The position numbers and the translations under genes were made by a program. Shown here piece by piece: positions 43,334 to 51,354 of a stretch of DNA of 64,000 bases. Source of the DNA: Streptomyces sp. NBC_01788 (lineage in GTDB: Bacteria > Actinomycetota > Actinomycetes > Streptomycetales > Streptomycetaceae); contig NZ_CP109090.1 in assembly GCF_035917575.1 (NCBI RefSeq), forward strand, positions 4,464,001-4,528,000, in the 5' to 3' direction. How positions within the stretch are numbered: position 1 is the stretch's first letter; each line of letters starts with the position of its first letter. A model generated the notes under the pieces. The model did no database searches and was not told where the DNA came from. It saw only the letters and a list, made by a program, of their open reading frames with translations.

Positions 43334-44602
43334 GTGGCACAGATGGCCGAGGCGCAGAGTGAAGCGAGACGGATCGGTGAAGTGATCCGTCAGGCACGCG
43401 TGTTACAGCGGCGCTCGCAGAAGGACGTCGCCGTCGCACTGGGGTATCACCAGTCGAAGGTGAGCCGCCTGGAGAGCGGCAGGGGCACGGAGGACGTACG
43501 TGTGCTGCGCGAGATCGCGCAGGTACTGGACATTCCACCGCAACGCCTCGGCCTCGATGCCGGCCCCGCCGACCCCGGAACCGAGGACATGCGCCGCCGT
43601 ACCTTCCTGGCCGCGAGCGTCGCCGCGCTTGCGGCTCCGCCGTCGTCCACCCCAGCACATCACGACCTGATCCAGGTCTTGCTGCCGGGTACGAGTCCCG
43701 CCGCCAGCGGGCATTTCTCGGGCATCGACGAGCTGCGGGAGCGGGCACGAGCTGTACGCCGGATGTTCTGCATGTGCGACTACGCGGAGCTGGAGCAGAC
43801 CCTGCCGGGTCTGATCGCCGACCTGCGCCAGGCCGTCGGCGGCTCATCCGGCTCGGCGGAGGCATCCGGGTTGCTCGCGACCGCCTACCAGACGTCGGTG
43901 AGCCTGTTGCTGAAGCGAGCCGATCAGGGCAACGCCTGGCTCGCGGCCGGTCGGGCCATGGCCGAGGCGGAGCGGTCTGGGGATCCTGTCGTCCTCGCCG
44001 CCAGTGTCCGCGTTCACGCCCACGTTCTGGTGAGGGAGAAGCACTCCGCCCAGGCCGTGAACATGGTCCGCCACATAGCCGACCAGCTCACCGGCTCCTA
44101 CGACCAGCGCTCGCCCCGGTACCTGGCAGCGGTCGGCCTGCTGTTGCTCCGCGGGGCGACTGCCGCCAGCAGGAACGGCGACCGCGAAACCACCCAGGAC
44201 TTCCTCACCGAGGCCCAGGAGGTCGCTCGCTACGTCGCCTTCGACCGGCCGGACGCCTGGGCGAACTTCAGCCCCACCAACGTCGCTCTACACGAGGTCA
44301 GCGCGGCTGTCTCCTTCGGCGACGCGGGCATCGCTCTGCACACCGCGCGGCCCCTCATGCGGCGGCACATTCCCGTGCCCGAGAGACGGGCCGCGCTCTG
44401 GGTCGAGGTCGCCCGCGCCTACAGTCAGCAGGGCAGACTCGCCGACGGCTACCAGGCCCTGCGCATCGCCGAGAGCTGCGCGGCACAGGACGTCCGCCGC
44501 CCGGCCGTACGCGAGCTGGTCGCCGACATGGCAGCCCGCGACCGCCGCCGGGCACTGCCCGAGCTGCACCACTTCAGCCGCCAACTGGGAGTGCCCGCGT
44601 GA
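43334..44602 (+). CDS. HTH (XRE) regulator with internal Tat-like segment and TPR region
   Basis: 422 residues. The HTH (about 12-70) reads IGEVIRQARVLQRRSQKDVA ... SKVSRLESGRG. Residues 86-102 (MRRRTFLAASVAALAAP) form a twin-arginine-like motif with a short hydrophobic run, and the remainder is helical TPR-like. This is the same layout as the regulator at 9546. Leu24 is encoded by TTA (43403-43405). GTG 43334 follows GGAGGGG; ATG 43343 is an alternative. The stop overlaps the flavoprotein start (GTGA), so the two are coupled. It presumably binds the half-site array at 43243-43268. Confidence 0.88.
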   Translation: MAQMAEAQSEARRIGEVIRQARVLQRRSQKDVAVALGYHQSKVSRLESGRGTEDVRVLREIAQVLDIPPQRLGLDAGPADPGTEDMRRRTFLAASVAALAAPPSSTPAHHDLIQVLLPGTSPAASGHFSGIDELRERARAVRRMFCMCDYAELEQTLPGLIADLRQAVGGSSGSAEASGLLATAYQTSVSLLLKRADQGNAWLAAGRAMAEAERSGDPVVLAASVRVHAHVLVREKHSAQAVNMVRHIADQLTGSYDQRSPRYLAAVGLLLLRGATAASRNGDRETTQDFLTEAQEVARYVAFDRPDAWANFSPTNVALHEVSAAVSFGDAGIALHTARPLMRRHIPVPERRAALWVEVARAYSQQGRLADGYQALRIAESCAAQDVRRPAVRELVADMAARDRRRALPELHHFSRQLGVPA

Positions 44603-45144
44603 GTGATCAGCACGACAAGCCGTTTCTCCAGATCGTGGTCTGCGCGGCCGGGGTCGCGGCCGACGTCGGCCGGCTAATTGCGGCAGCGCACGAGCGGCAC
44701 TGGGATGTCGGCGTTGTTGCTACTCCGCAAGGGCTCGGCTTTCTTGACCCAGAGGCGGTCGAAGCCCAGACCGGCCGCCCTATCCGCTCGGCCTGGCGAT
44801 CACCGGGGGAGCCGCGCCCGAGTCGGCCTGCGGATGCGATCGCGGTCGCCCCGGCCACCTTCAACACGGTCAACAAGTGGGCCGCCGGGATCTCCGACAA
44901 CCTCGCGCTGGGCATCCTGTGCGAAGCGCCCGCCATGGGCGTCCCGGTTGCCGTGCTGCCCTACCTGAACTCCGCCCAGGCCGCCCACCCTGCATACCGC
45001 CGGAGTCTGGATCTGCTGCGCGAGATGGGTGTCCTGATCGGCTCTTACGAGCCTCACCGGCCGAAGGCGGGCGGCGGGGCCGGTCGTTACCGCTGGGAGC
45101 AAGTGCTGGAGCTGCTTGCCCCGAGGCTGTCCGTGCGGTCGTGA
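44599..45144 (+). CDS. HFCD-family flavoprotein
   Basis: 181 residues with the flavin-dependent Cys-decarboxylase (EpiD/PPC decarboxylase) fold: LQIVVCAAGVAADVGRLI, the FMN-binding APATFNTVNKWAAGISDN, and VAVLPYLNSAQAAHPAYRRS. Some family members decarboxylate cysteine-containing peptides or phosphopantothenoylcysteine; the conserved His of the decarboxylases is not obvious at the N-terminus, so the reaction is uncertain. GTG 44599 overlaps the regulator stop. HTH-TPR/flavoprotein pairs recur in Streptomyces, which supports a functional link. Confidence 0.86.
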   Translation: MSDQHDKPFLQIVVCAAGVAADVGRLIAAAHERHWDVGVVATPQGLGFLDPEAVEAQTGRPIRSAWRSPGEPRPSRPADAIAVAPATFNTVNKWAAGISDNLALGILCEAPAMGVPVAVLPYLNSAQAAHPAYRRSLDLLREMGVLIGSYEPHRPKAGGGAGRYRWEQVLELLAPRLSVRS

Positions 45145-45434
45145 TCAGCGCCGAGGTGCTCGCGGCGGCGGGGGCGAGACGGTGGTTGCCTCGTGGGCCG
45201 GAGTGCTGGGTGCCCCATCGGGCCGCATTGCGCTGTGGGCCTGTGCTGGACGGGCGCGTGCGCTGGGCACGGGCTGTGCGCTGCGGCGTTGAATACGCCA
45301 TGCCAAGGTCCTTGCGGGGAGCTGGCATCATCCAGGGCACATCACCCCAGCGAAATCAAAGTGCCCTGGCCGCCAGACCGCCCTCTCCGGCGTTGCAAGG
45401 GGCGAGGCCCGTAGACCCCGCCCGAAGCGCATAA
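45141..45434 (+). CDS. Possible small coupled gene after the flavoprotein
   Basis: 97 residues if real. The GTG at 45141 overlaps the flavoprotein stop (GTGA), the usual coupling arrangement here. The first ~60 residues, beginning MISAEVLAAAGARRWLPRGP, have mostly G/C third positions and several Cys and Trp; the last third runs through an inverted repeat (45332-45369) and looks non-coding. No family is recognised, and no ribosome-binding site is needed if coupled. Low confidence. Confidence 0.35.
   Translation: MISAEVLAAAGARRWLPRGPECWVPHRAALRCGPVLDGRVRWARAVRCGVEYAMPRSLRGAGIIQGTSPQRNQSALAARPPSPALQGARPVDPARSA
45332..45369. terminator. Hairpin near the island edge
   Basis: CCAGGGCAC (45332-45340) pairs perfectly with GTGCCCTGG (45361-45369) around a 20-base loop. 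It may end the flavoprotein transcript or be part of the recombination region, since the boundary repeat begins 72 bases on. Confidence 0.5.
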
Positions 45435-45440
45435 AATCCC

Positions 45441-45476
45441 AGGTCAGGGCCACACCAGGCAGTACGGCTGATGCCC
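45441..45476. repeat. Island boundary repeat, gene-proximal copy (att-like)
   Basis: Partner of 41681-41716. It covers the last codons and stop of the conserved gene at 45444-45875 (minus strand). The identical 16-base core is at 45444-45459. Confidence 0.65.
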
Positions 45477-45875
45477 TGCCTCATGCAGCCGGTGCGAGAA
45501 GTCCTGCCACTCGTGCAGCAGCTGGTACACGTTGAAGGCGTCGCGGGGGCCGCCGCGGTCCGGGACCGTGGACCAGATGAAGGCGGCCGCGCCGACCGTT
45601 TCCTCGCCGATGTCGCGCAGGGGGTCCACCGCGGTCGTCGGGAGTTTCACGACCGCGTAGTCGGGGTGCAGGACGACCAGCTCGAGCGGCGGCACCTTGT
45701 GCAGCGGCACCCCCTCGATGCCGGTCAGCACCATGGCGGCCATCGTCTCCGGCTTGATCTTGGTGAACATGCCGCCCATGCCGAGTTCGTCGCCACCGAG
45801 TTCCTCGGGGCGCATCGAGATCGGGACGCGGGCCGCCGTCGCACCGTCGGGCGCGCCGAAATACTTGTACGTCAC
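45444..45875 (-). CDS. Conserved hypothetical protein at the island junction
   Basis: 143 residues: MTYKYFGAPDGATAARVPI, SMRPEELGGDELGMGGMFTK, ELVVLHPDYAVVKLPTTAVD, FIWSTVPDRGGPRDAFNVYQ, ending HRLHEAGHQPYCLVWP. It appears to be a conserved Streptomyces protein of unknown function. GTG 45875 overlaps the stop of a small upstream frame (GTGA), and a longer upstream extension looks non-coding in this frame. Its 3' end is duplicated at 41681-41716, so it seems to be the target gene for the island, and its sequence is kept intact at the junction. Confidence 0.72.
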   Translation of the reverse strand: MTYKYFGAPDGATAARVPISMRPEELGGDELGMGGMFTKIKPETMAAMVLTGIEGVPLHKVPPLELVVLHPDYAVVKLPTTAVDPLRDIGEETVGAAAFIWSTVPDRGGPRDAFNVYQLLHEWQDFSHRLHEAGHQPYCLVWP

Positions 45876-46090
45876 CCCCACCCGACCACCATTCCTGCTC
45901 CCTGCCCCCAGCAGCTCGGCCCGGCGGTCGCCCCGCCGGTCGCTCCGCTCGGACTCACCCGGTACATCCCGTGCCTGGCCTGCTTCGCTCGCTTCCTCAG
46001 CGTCGCGTCGGTGCCTTCCCCGCCGGGCACGTCGAGGACCCAGGCCGTCAGTCCCCTCGCCCAGTCCGCCACCGCGATGCATATCTCCAC
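45872..46090 (-). CDS. Possible small protein upstream of the junction gene
   Basis: 72 residues from GTG 46090: MEICIAVADWARGLTAWVLD then VPGGEGTDATLRKRAKQARH, with a Gly/Ser-rich end. Its stop overlaps the next start (GTGA at 45875-45872), typical of coupled genes in this genome. No domain is recognised, and the ribosome-binding site is weak. The C-terminal third may be non-conserved. Confidence 0.45.
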   Translation of the reverse strand: MEICIAVADWARGLTAWVLDVPGGEGTDATLRKRAKQARHGMYRVSPSGATGGATAGPSCWGQGAGMVVGWG

Positions 46091-46421
46091 CCGACCGCTT
46101 TCTAGGACGCGTCGCCCCCGCCGCGCAACCCGATCATCGTGTCAGTGACCTCCCCCGCGGCCGCTCGCCGAAACGTGCGCCGAAACATCTGCCCGCGGGA
46201 TCTTGGCGGCCCCGACACGACCCTTCGCTTGTTCATACGTACGCGGAGCCCAGTTTCGCAGATGGGCCGCCGGGAATCCGCGAATCCACCGCTCGTCGTA
46301 CCCGGATCCGGCCGGGCCGGCCGCTCCGCCCCCGGTCCGCCGCCGTCGCTGGCCTACCCTGAACAGGTCACAGCCCACCGTATTCCGGAGAACCCCCGAG
46401 AAGTCGGAGAAGTCGCAGGTC
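46091..46421. promoter_or_regulatory. Divergent control region upstream of hemL
   Basis: 331 bases without a gene. It holds a tandem 12-base direct repeat, CGCCGAAACGTG then CGCCGAAACATC (46166-46189), and an AT-richer patch (TTCATACGTA near 46232-46241) that may be a promoter. No Rex operator was found here. Confidence 0.45.
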
Positions 46422-47738
46422 ATGAGCGAACTGCCCTATCCCTACGAAGCCCCTGTCTCGCAGGCGCTGTTCGACCGTGCGGCGGCCGTCACGCCCGGCG
46501 GCGTGAACTCGCCGGTGCGCGCCTTCCGCGCTGTGGGCGGCACGCCCCGGTTCATGGTCTCCGGCAGCGGTCCGTACCTGAAGGACGCCGACGGCCGGGA
46601 GTACGTCGACCTCGTGTGCTCCTGGGGTCCGATGATCCTCGGGCACGCGCACCCCGAGGTGATCGCCGCCGTGCAGGAGGCGGTCGCGCACGGCACCTCC
46701 TTCGGGACGCCCGGTGAGGGCGAGGTCGCGCTCGCCGAGGAGATGGTGAACCGGATCGGCCCGCTGGAGCGGGTGCGGCTGGTCTCCAGCGGCACCGAGG
46801 CCACCATGTCCGCGATCCGGCTCGCCCGCGGGTTCACCCGGCGGTCCAAGGTGATCAAGTTCGCCGGGTGCTACCACGGGCACGTCGACTCCCTCCTCGC
46901 CGCGGCCGGGTCGGGGCTCGCCACCTTCGCCCTGCCCGACACCCCCGGCGTCACCGGCGCCCAGGCCGGCGACACGATCGTGCTGCCGTACAACGACGCC
47001 GACGCTGTGCGCGCCGCCTTCGCCGCGCACCCGGGCGAGATCGCCTGCGTGATCACCGAGGCCTCGCCGGGCAACATGGGCGTGGTGCCGCCGCTGCCCG
47101 GGTTCAACCAGCAGCTCAAGGACCTCTGCGCCGCGAACGGCGCCCTGTACATCTCCGACGAGGTCATGACGGGCTTCCGCACCAGCCGCGCCGGGTGGTA
47201 CGGCGTCGACGGGGTCGAGCCCGACCTGATGACCTTCGGAAAGGTGATGGGCGGCGGGTTCCCGGCCGCCGCGTTCGGCGGGCGCGCCGACGTCATGGCG
47301 CACCTCGCCCCCGCCGGGCCCGTCTACCAGGCCGGCACCCTCTCCGGGAACCCCGTCGCCACGGCCGCCGGACTCGCCCAGCTCCGCCTGCTCGACGACG
47401 CCGCGTACAGCACGGTCGACTCCGTCTCGCGGCAGATCCAGGCCATGGTCTCCGAGGCGCTGACCAAGGAGGGCGTGGCGCACACCCTGCAGAACGCCTC
47501 CAACATGTTCTCCGTGTTCTTCACGGACCGCCCGGTCCGCGACTACGAGGACGCCAAGGCGCAGGAGTCGTACCGCTTCACCGCGTTCTTCCACGCGATG
47601 CTGGCGAACGGCGTGTACCTGCCGCCGTCGTCCTTCGAGTCCTGGTTCGTCTCCACCGCGCACGACGAGACGGCACTCCAGCGGATCGCCGACGCCCTTC
47701 CGGCGGCGGCCCGTGCGGCGGCGGAGGCGACGGCATGA
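46422..47738 (+). CDS. hemL: Glutamate-1-semialdehyde 2,1-aminomutase
   Basis: Converts the HemA product to 5-aminolevulinate using PLP. It has 438 residues, the normal length. Landmarks are [32 protein letters not shown], the PLP lysine K274 in [17 protein letters not shown], and [16 protein letters not shown] 46422 starts the usual [20 protein letters not shown]. It overlaps the histidine-phosphatase gene (ATGA). With hemA, C, D (1.2-5.6 kb) and hemB (15.6 kb), the window holds all steps from glutamyl-tRNA to uroporphyrinogen III. Confidence 0.96.
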   Translation: MSELPYPYEAPVSQALFDRAAAVTPGGVNSPVRAFRAVGGTPRFMVSGSGPYLKDADGREYVDLVCSWGPMILGHAHPEVIAAVQEAVAHGTSFGTPGEGEVALAEEMVNRIGPLERVRLVSSGTEATMSAIRLARGFTRRSKVIKFAGCYHGHVDSLLAAAGSGLATFALPDTPGVTGAQAGDTIVLPYNDADAVRAAFAAHPGEIACVITEASPGNMGVVPPLPGFNQQLKDLCAANGALYISDEVMTGFRTSRAGWYGVDGVEPDLMTFGKVMGGGFPAAAFGGRADVMAHLAPAGPVYQAGTLSGNPVATAAGLAQLRLLDDAAYSTVDSVSRQIQAMVSEALTKEGVAHTLQNASNMFSVFFTDRPVRDYEDAKAQESYRFTAFFHAMLANGVYLPPSSFESWFVSTAHDETALQRIADALPAAARAAAEATA

Positions 47739-48436
47739 GCGAGACCCCCGAGAAGAACGGCCAGGACGACATCACCGTCGTCCATCTGATGCGGCACGGC
47801 GAGGTCGAGAACCCGGACGGGATCCTGTACGGACGGCTGCCCGGTTACCACCTGTCCGAGCTCGGCCGGAAGATGGCCGAGCGGGTCGCCGAGCACCTCG
47901 CCCCCCGTGACATCACCTACGTCGTCGCGTCCCCGCTGGAGCGGGCGCAGGAGACGGCGACGCCGATAGCGAAGGCGCACGGACTCGACCTGGCCACCGA
48001 CGAGCGGCTGATCGAGGCGGACAACGTCTTCCAGGGCAAGACCTTCGGCATGGGCGACGGCGCGCTGCGCCGGCCCGGCAACTGGAAGCATGTGGTCAAC
48101 CCGTTCAAGCCGTCCTGGGGCGAGCCGTACATCGACCAGGTGGTGCGCATGATGGGCGCGCTGAACGCGGCGAAGGACAAGGCGCGCGGGCATGAGGCGG
48201 TGCTCGTCAGCCACCAGCTGCCGATCTGGATCGTGCGCTCCTACGTCGAGCGGCGGCGGCTGTGGCACGACCCGCGCAAGCGGCAGTGCACGCTCGCCTC
48301 GCTGACGACGTTCACCTACCGGGGCGACCGGATCGTCTCCGTCGGCTACACCGAGCCGGCCCGCGATCTGGTGCCCGCCCATCTCCTCGCGGGCGCCAAG
48401 CCGGTGAAGGGGCAGGGCAAGGCGTTCGGCGCGTAA
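47735..48436 (+). CDS. Histidine phosphatase (phosphoglycerate mutase-like)
   Basis: 233 residues. The phospho-acceptor His is H21 in [12 protein letters not shown], with the second catalytic His in [11 protein letters not shown] and the Arg/Glu pocket in [14 protein letters not shown]. This branch lacks the residues that define true cofactor-dependent phosphoglycerate mutase, so it is more likely a phosphatase of unknown substrate. The ATGA overlap with hemL is conserved in Streptomyces as I recall, suggesting a link with haem or house-cleaning metabolism. Confidence 0.9.
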   Translation: MSETPEKNGQDDITVVHLMRHGEVENPDGILYGRLPGYHLSELGRKMAERVAEHLAPRDITYVVASPLERAQETATPIAKAHGLDLATDERLIEADNVFQGKTFGMGDGALRRPGNWKHVVNPFKPSWGEPYIDQVVRMMGALNAAKDKARGHEAVLVSHQLPIWIVRSYVERRRLWHDPRKRQCTLASLTTFTYRGDRIVSVGYTEPARDLVPAHLLAGAKPVKGQGKAFGA

Positions 48437-48494
48437 GTACGCCCCCGCCTTTGCCTTTGTCGTGAATTTCATATTGGTTCGCGGAACCCCTGCG

Positions 48495-48539
48495 TTCGTC
48501 ACTGCCTCTGAGTGAGTGACCATCGGCGGCAGTGACGAA
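48495..48539 (+). promoter_or_regulatory. Inverted repeat upstream of the Tat lipoprotein gene
   Basis: TTCGTCACTGCC (48495-48506) pairs perfectly with GGCAGTGACGAA (48528-48539); the gap is 21 bases. It ends 13 bases before the ATG at 48553 and could be the terminator of hemL-phosphatase, a leader hairpin or a large operator. AT-rich sequence (TTTCATATTGG) lies just upstream. Confidence 0.55.
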
Positions 48540-48552
48540 TCGGGGATCTTTC

Positions 48553-49851
48553 ATGCGCACCTTCTCCCGAAGGGGAATACTCGGCCTCGGCGCGGGCGCC
48601 GCGGCCGCCGCCGGGCTGGCGGGCTGCGGCTCCGTCAAGTCCCCGCACCCCGGCCGCGCCACCGGATCCCCCAGCGCGAGCACGCCCACCCCGAGCGCGC
48701 CCACGACACCTCCCGCGCGCCCCATCGGCGACGGCTCGACCTCGTTCACCGGCAAGCAGCCGCTCCAGCCGGCCGCGCCGGTTCCGCTGGAACCGGGCCA
48801 GACCCCGCCGCAGTTCGTCGTCTTCTCCTGGGACGGGGCAGGCGAGGTCGGCAACGGCCTCTTCCCGCGCTTCCTCGACCTGGCCAAGGAGCACGAGGCG
48901 CACATGACCTTCTTCCTCTCCGGGCTCTACCTGCTGCCGGAGTCGAAGAAGCGCCTGTACGACCCGCCGAACAACCCGCGCGGTGCCTCCGACATCGGCT
49001 ACCTGACCGACGACCACGTCAAGGCCACGCTCACCAACGTCCACCGCGCCTGGCTCGAAGGCCACGAGATCGGCACCCACTTCAACGGCCACTTCTGCTC
49101 CGGCCACGGCACGGTCGCGAGCTGGACGCCCAAGCAGTGGCGCAGCGAGATCGACCAGGCCAAGTCCTTCGTCAAGGAGTGGCGGACCAACACCGGCTGG
49201 AGCGATCTGCCGGCCCTGCCCTTCGACTACGACAAGGAACTCGTCGGCGGCCGCACCCCCTGCCTGCTCGGGCAGAACCAACTGCTGCCCACCGCCCGCG
49301 AACTCGGCTGGCGCTACGACGCCTCCTCGCCCGGCGGCCGCCAGACGTGGCCGGACAAGCGGCTGGGCATCTGGGACCTTCCGTTGCAGCAGATACCCTT
49401 CCCCGGCCGCCGGTTCGAGGTCCTCTCGATGGACTACAACATGCTGGCCAACCAGTCCGTCAACTCCACGAACGCGCCCGCCCACAACTACCCGGGCTGG
49501 CGCAAGCAGTCCGCGCAGGCCTACATCCAGGGCTTCAAGCGGGCATACGAGACAAACCGGGCGCCGTACGTCATAGGCAACCACTTCGAGGCGTGGAACG
49601 GCGGCATCTACATGGACTCCGTCGAGGAGGCCTTCCGGCACATCGCGCGGGAGAAGGAGAAGGGTGCCGACGTGCGCATGGTCTCCTTCCGGCAGTTCGT
49701 CGACTGGATGGACGTGCAGAAGCCGGAGGTGCTCGCCAAGCTGCGCACCCTCGACGTCGGACAGCGGCCGGCGGGCGGCTGGAAGGAGTTCCTCGCGGAC
49801 GCCCCCGGCGCCGGCACGCCCAGCGCGGGGGACCCCTCGAAGGCCGCCTGA
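48553..49851 (+). CDS. Tat-exported polysaccharide deacetylase-like lipoprotein
   Basis: 432 residues. The N-terminus has a twin-arginine motif (SRRGILGLG) and a lipobox (GLAGC, C26), followed by a Ser/Thr/Pro-rich linker, so it is exported folded and lipidated. The body resembles NodB-type deacetylases: FVVFSWDGAGEVGNG near the first strand and GHEIGTHFNGHF, whose two His fit the metal-binding H-x3-H. The usual leading Asp pair is modified (WDGAG). ATG 48553 is preceded by CGGGGA; GTG 48532 is a longer option. A cell-wall or polysaccharide substrate is inferred. Confidence 0.82.
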   Translation: MRTFSRRGILGLGAGAAAAAGLAGCGSVKSPHPGRATGSPSASTPTPSAPTTPPARPIGDGSTSFTGKQPLQPAAPVPLEPGQTPPQFVVFSWDGAGEVGNGLFPRFLDLAKEHEAHMTFFLSGLYLLPESKKRLYDPPNNPRGASDIGYLTDDHVKATLTNVHRAWLEGHEIGTHFNGHFCSGHGTVASWTPKQWRSEIDQAKSFVKEWRTNTGWSDLPALPFDYDKELVGGRTPCLLGQNQLLPTARELGWRYDASSPGGRQTWPDKRLGIWDLPLQQIPFPGRRFEVLSMDYNMLANQSVNSTNAPAHNYPGWRKQSAQAYIQGFKRAYETNRAPYVIGNHFEAWNGGIYMDSVEEAFRHIAREKEKGADVRMVSFRQFVDWMDVQKPEVLAKLRTLDVGQRPAGGWKEFLADAPGAGTPSAGDPSKAA

Positions 49852-49917
49852 AATGCGGTTTTCCGGCCGTGAGGGGGGTGCGCAAGATCCCCGGAAGGGC
49901 CATGCGAAACTTTTCAC

Positions 49918-50583
49918 ATGAGTGCCGTCAGTCGTGCCCCCCAGTGCTCGAACCGGGCGAACCGCACACCCCGTCCGCACCGCACGCGTCCGAGCCGCGT
50001 CCGTGGCCGCGCCGCCCTGCTCGCCGCCGGGAGCGCCGCGCTGGCACTCACCCTGTCCGCCTGCGGCTCCGGCGGCACCTCCGGCGGCTCGGGCAACACC
50101 AACTTCATCACCGGCGCCGACGGCATCGCGACCGTGCCGAAGGCCGACCGCAAGCCCGCCCCCGACCTGTCCGGCAGGACTCTCGAGGGCAAGCAGCTCG
50201 ACATGGCCGCCTACAAGGGCAAGGTCGTCGTCCTGAACGTCTGGGGCTCCTGGTGCTCGCCGTGCCGGGCCGAGGCGCCCAACCTGGTGAAGGTGGCCAA
50301 GGACACCGCCGGCAAGGACGTGCAGTTCGTCGGCATCAACACGCGCGACACCAGCACCCAGCCGGCCCTCGCGTTCGAGAAGCAGTTCGACGTGCCGTAC
50401 CCGAGCCTGTACGACCCGGCCGGCAAGCTCATGCTCCGCTTCCAGAAGGGCACCCTGAACCCGCAGATGATCCCCACCACGATCATCGTCGACCGGGACG
50501 GGAAGATCGCCGCGCGCGCCCTCCAGGCGCTCAGCGAGAACAAGCTGCGCCAGATGCTCGACCCGGTCATCGCGGAGAAGTGA
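49918..50583 (+). CDS. TlpA/ResA-type thioredoxin-like lipoprotein
   Basis: 221 residues. It has a basic N-terminus, a hydrophobic helix and lipobox LSAC (C49), then a thioredoxin-like domain with active site WGSWCSPC (C113, C116) and the cis-Pro in NPQMIPTTIIVD. In System II cytochrome c maturation such proteins reduce the haem-binding CxxCH of apocytochromes outside the membrane, taking electrons from CcdA. The ccdA gene follows 6 bases later, then resB and ccsB, all on the same strand. Confidence 0.92.
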   Translation: MSAVSRAPQCSNRANRTPRPHRTRPSRVRGRAALLAAGSAALALTLSACGSGGTSGGSGNTNFITGADGIATVPKADRKPAPDLSGRTLEGKQLDMAAYKGKVVVLNVWGSWCSPCRAEAPNLVKVAKDTAGKDVQFVGINTRDTSTQPALAFEKQFDVPYPSLYDPAGKLMLRFQKGTLNPQMIPTTIIVDRDGKIAARALQALSENKLRQMLDPVIAEK

Positions 50584-50589
50584 GCCGCC

Positions 50590-51351
50590 GTGCTACTGGC
50601 CGCAGTCACTGATCCCAATCACACGGTGTCCAGCGGAGCCCTCCTGCTCGCGCTGCCCATCGCCGTACTCGGCGGGCTCGTCTCCTTCTTCTCCCCGTGC
50701 GTCCTGCCGCTCGTCCCCGGCTATCTGTCGTATGTGACAGGTGTCACCGGAACCGACCTGGCCGAGGCCCGGCGCGGACGGATGGCCGCCGGCGCCGCCC
50801 TCTTCGTCCTCGGCTTCACCGTGGTCTTCGTCTCCGGCGGGGCGCTGTTCGGCTTCTTCGGGCAGACCCTCCAGGAGTACAAGGGCACCCTGTCGAAGGT
50901 GCTGGGCGTGCTCATGATCCTCATGGGCGTCTTCTTCATGGGCCTGATGCCCTGGCTGACCCAGCGTGAGTTCCGCTTCCACACGCGTCCCACCACGGGC
51001 CTGGTGGGCGCACCCCTCCTCGGGGCCCTGTTCGGGGTCGGCTGGACCCCGTGCATCGGCCCGACCCTCGCCTCCGTGGTGGCGCTCTCCTCCGCCCAGG
51101 CCAGCGCCGGGCGCGGTGCCCTGCTGACCGTCGCCTACTGCGCCGGCCTCGGCATCCCGTTCGTGCTCACCGCGATCGCCTTCCGCAAGGCGCTGGGAGC
51201 CTTCGGCTGGGTCAAGCGCCACTATGTCTGGGTGATGCGCGTCGGCGGCACGATGATGATCGTGACCGGCGTGCTGCTGCTCACCGGCGCCTGGGACCGG
51301 CTGGTGCAGGAGATGCAGACGTGGTCCACCGGCTTCACTGTGGGGATCTGA
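50590..51351 (+). CDS. ccdA: Cytochrome c biogenesis protein CcdA
   Basis: 253 residues with six hydrophobic helices. The redox cysteines lie in FFSPCVLPLVPG and GWTPCIGPT, both within membrane helices, as in CcdA. It passes electrons from cytoplasmic thioredoxin to the TlpA/ResA protein. Translation starts at GTG 50590, 6 bases past the tlpA-like stop (GAGCCGCC between). resB starts 3 bases after its stop. Confidence 0.95.
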   Translation: MLLAAVTDPNHTVSSGALLLALPIAVLGGLVSFFSPCVLPLVPGYLSYVTGVTGTDLAEARRGRMAAGAALFVLGFTVVFVSGGALFGFFGQTLQEYKGTLSKVLGVLMILMGVFFMGLMPWLTQREFRFHTRPTTGLVGAPLLGALFGVGWTPCIGPTLASVVALSSAQASAGRGALLTVAYCAGLGIPFVLTAIAFRKALGAFGWVKRHYVWVMRVGGTMMIVTGVLLLTGAWDRLVQEMQTWSTGFTVGI

Positions 51352-51354
51352 TCC

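Larger units (their letters stand above)
41681..45476. mobile_element. Putative integrated island flanked by duplicated gene 3' ends
   Basis: About 3.8 kb between the two boundary repeats. It carries the GHKL/serine-hydrolase fusion gene, a TTA-containing HTH-TPR regulator, an HFCD flavoprotein gene and possibly a coupled small gene. The geometry (gene 3' end facing the island, an extra 3' end at the far side) is that of elements that integrate into the end of a gene. No integrase or excisionase is present, so it would be a non-autonomous or decayed element; a decayed tandem duplication is the alternative. Confidence 0.5.
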
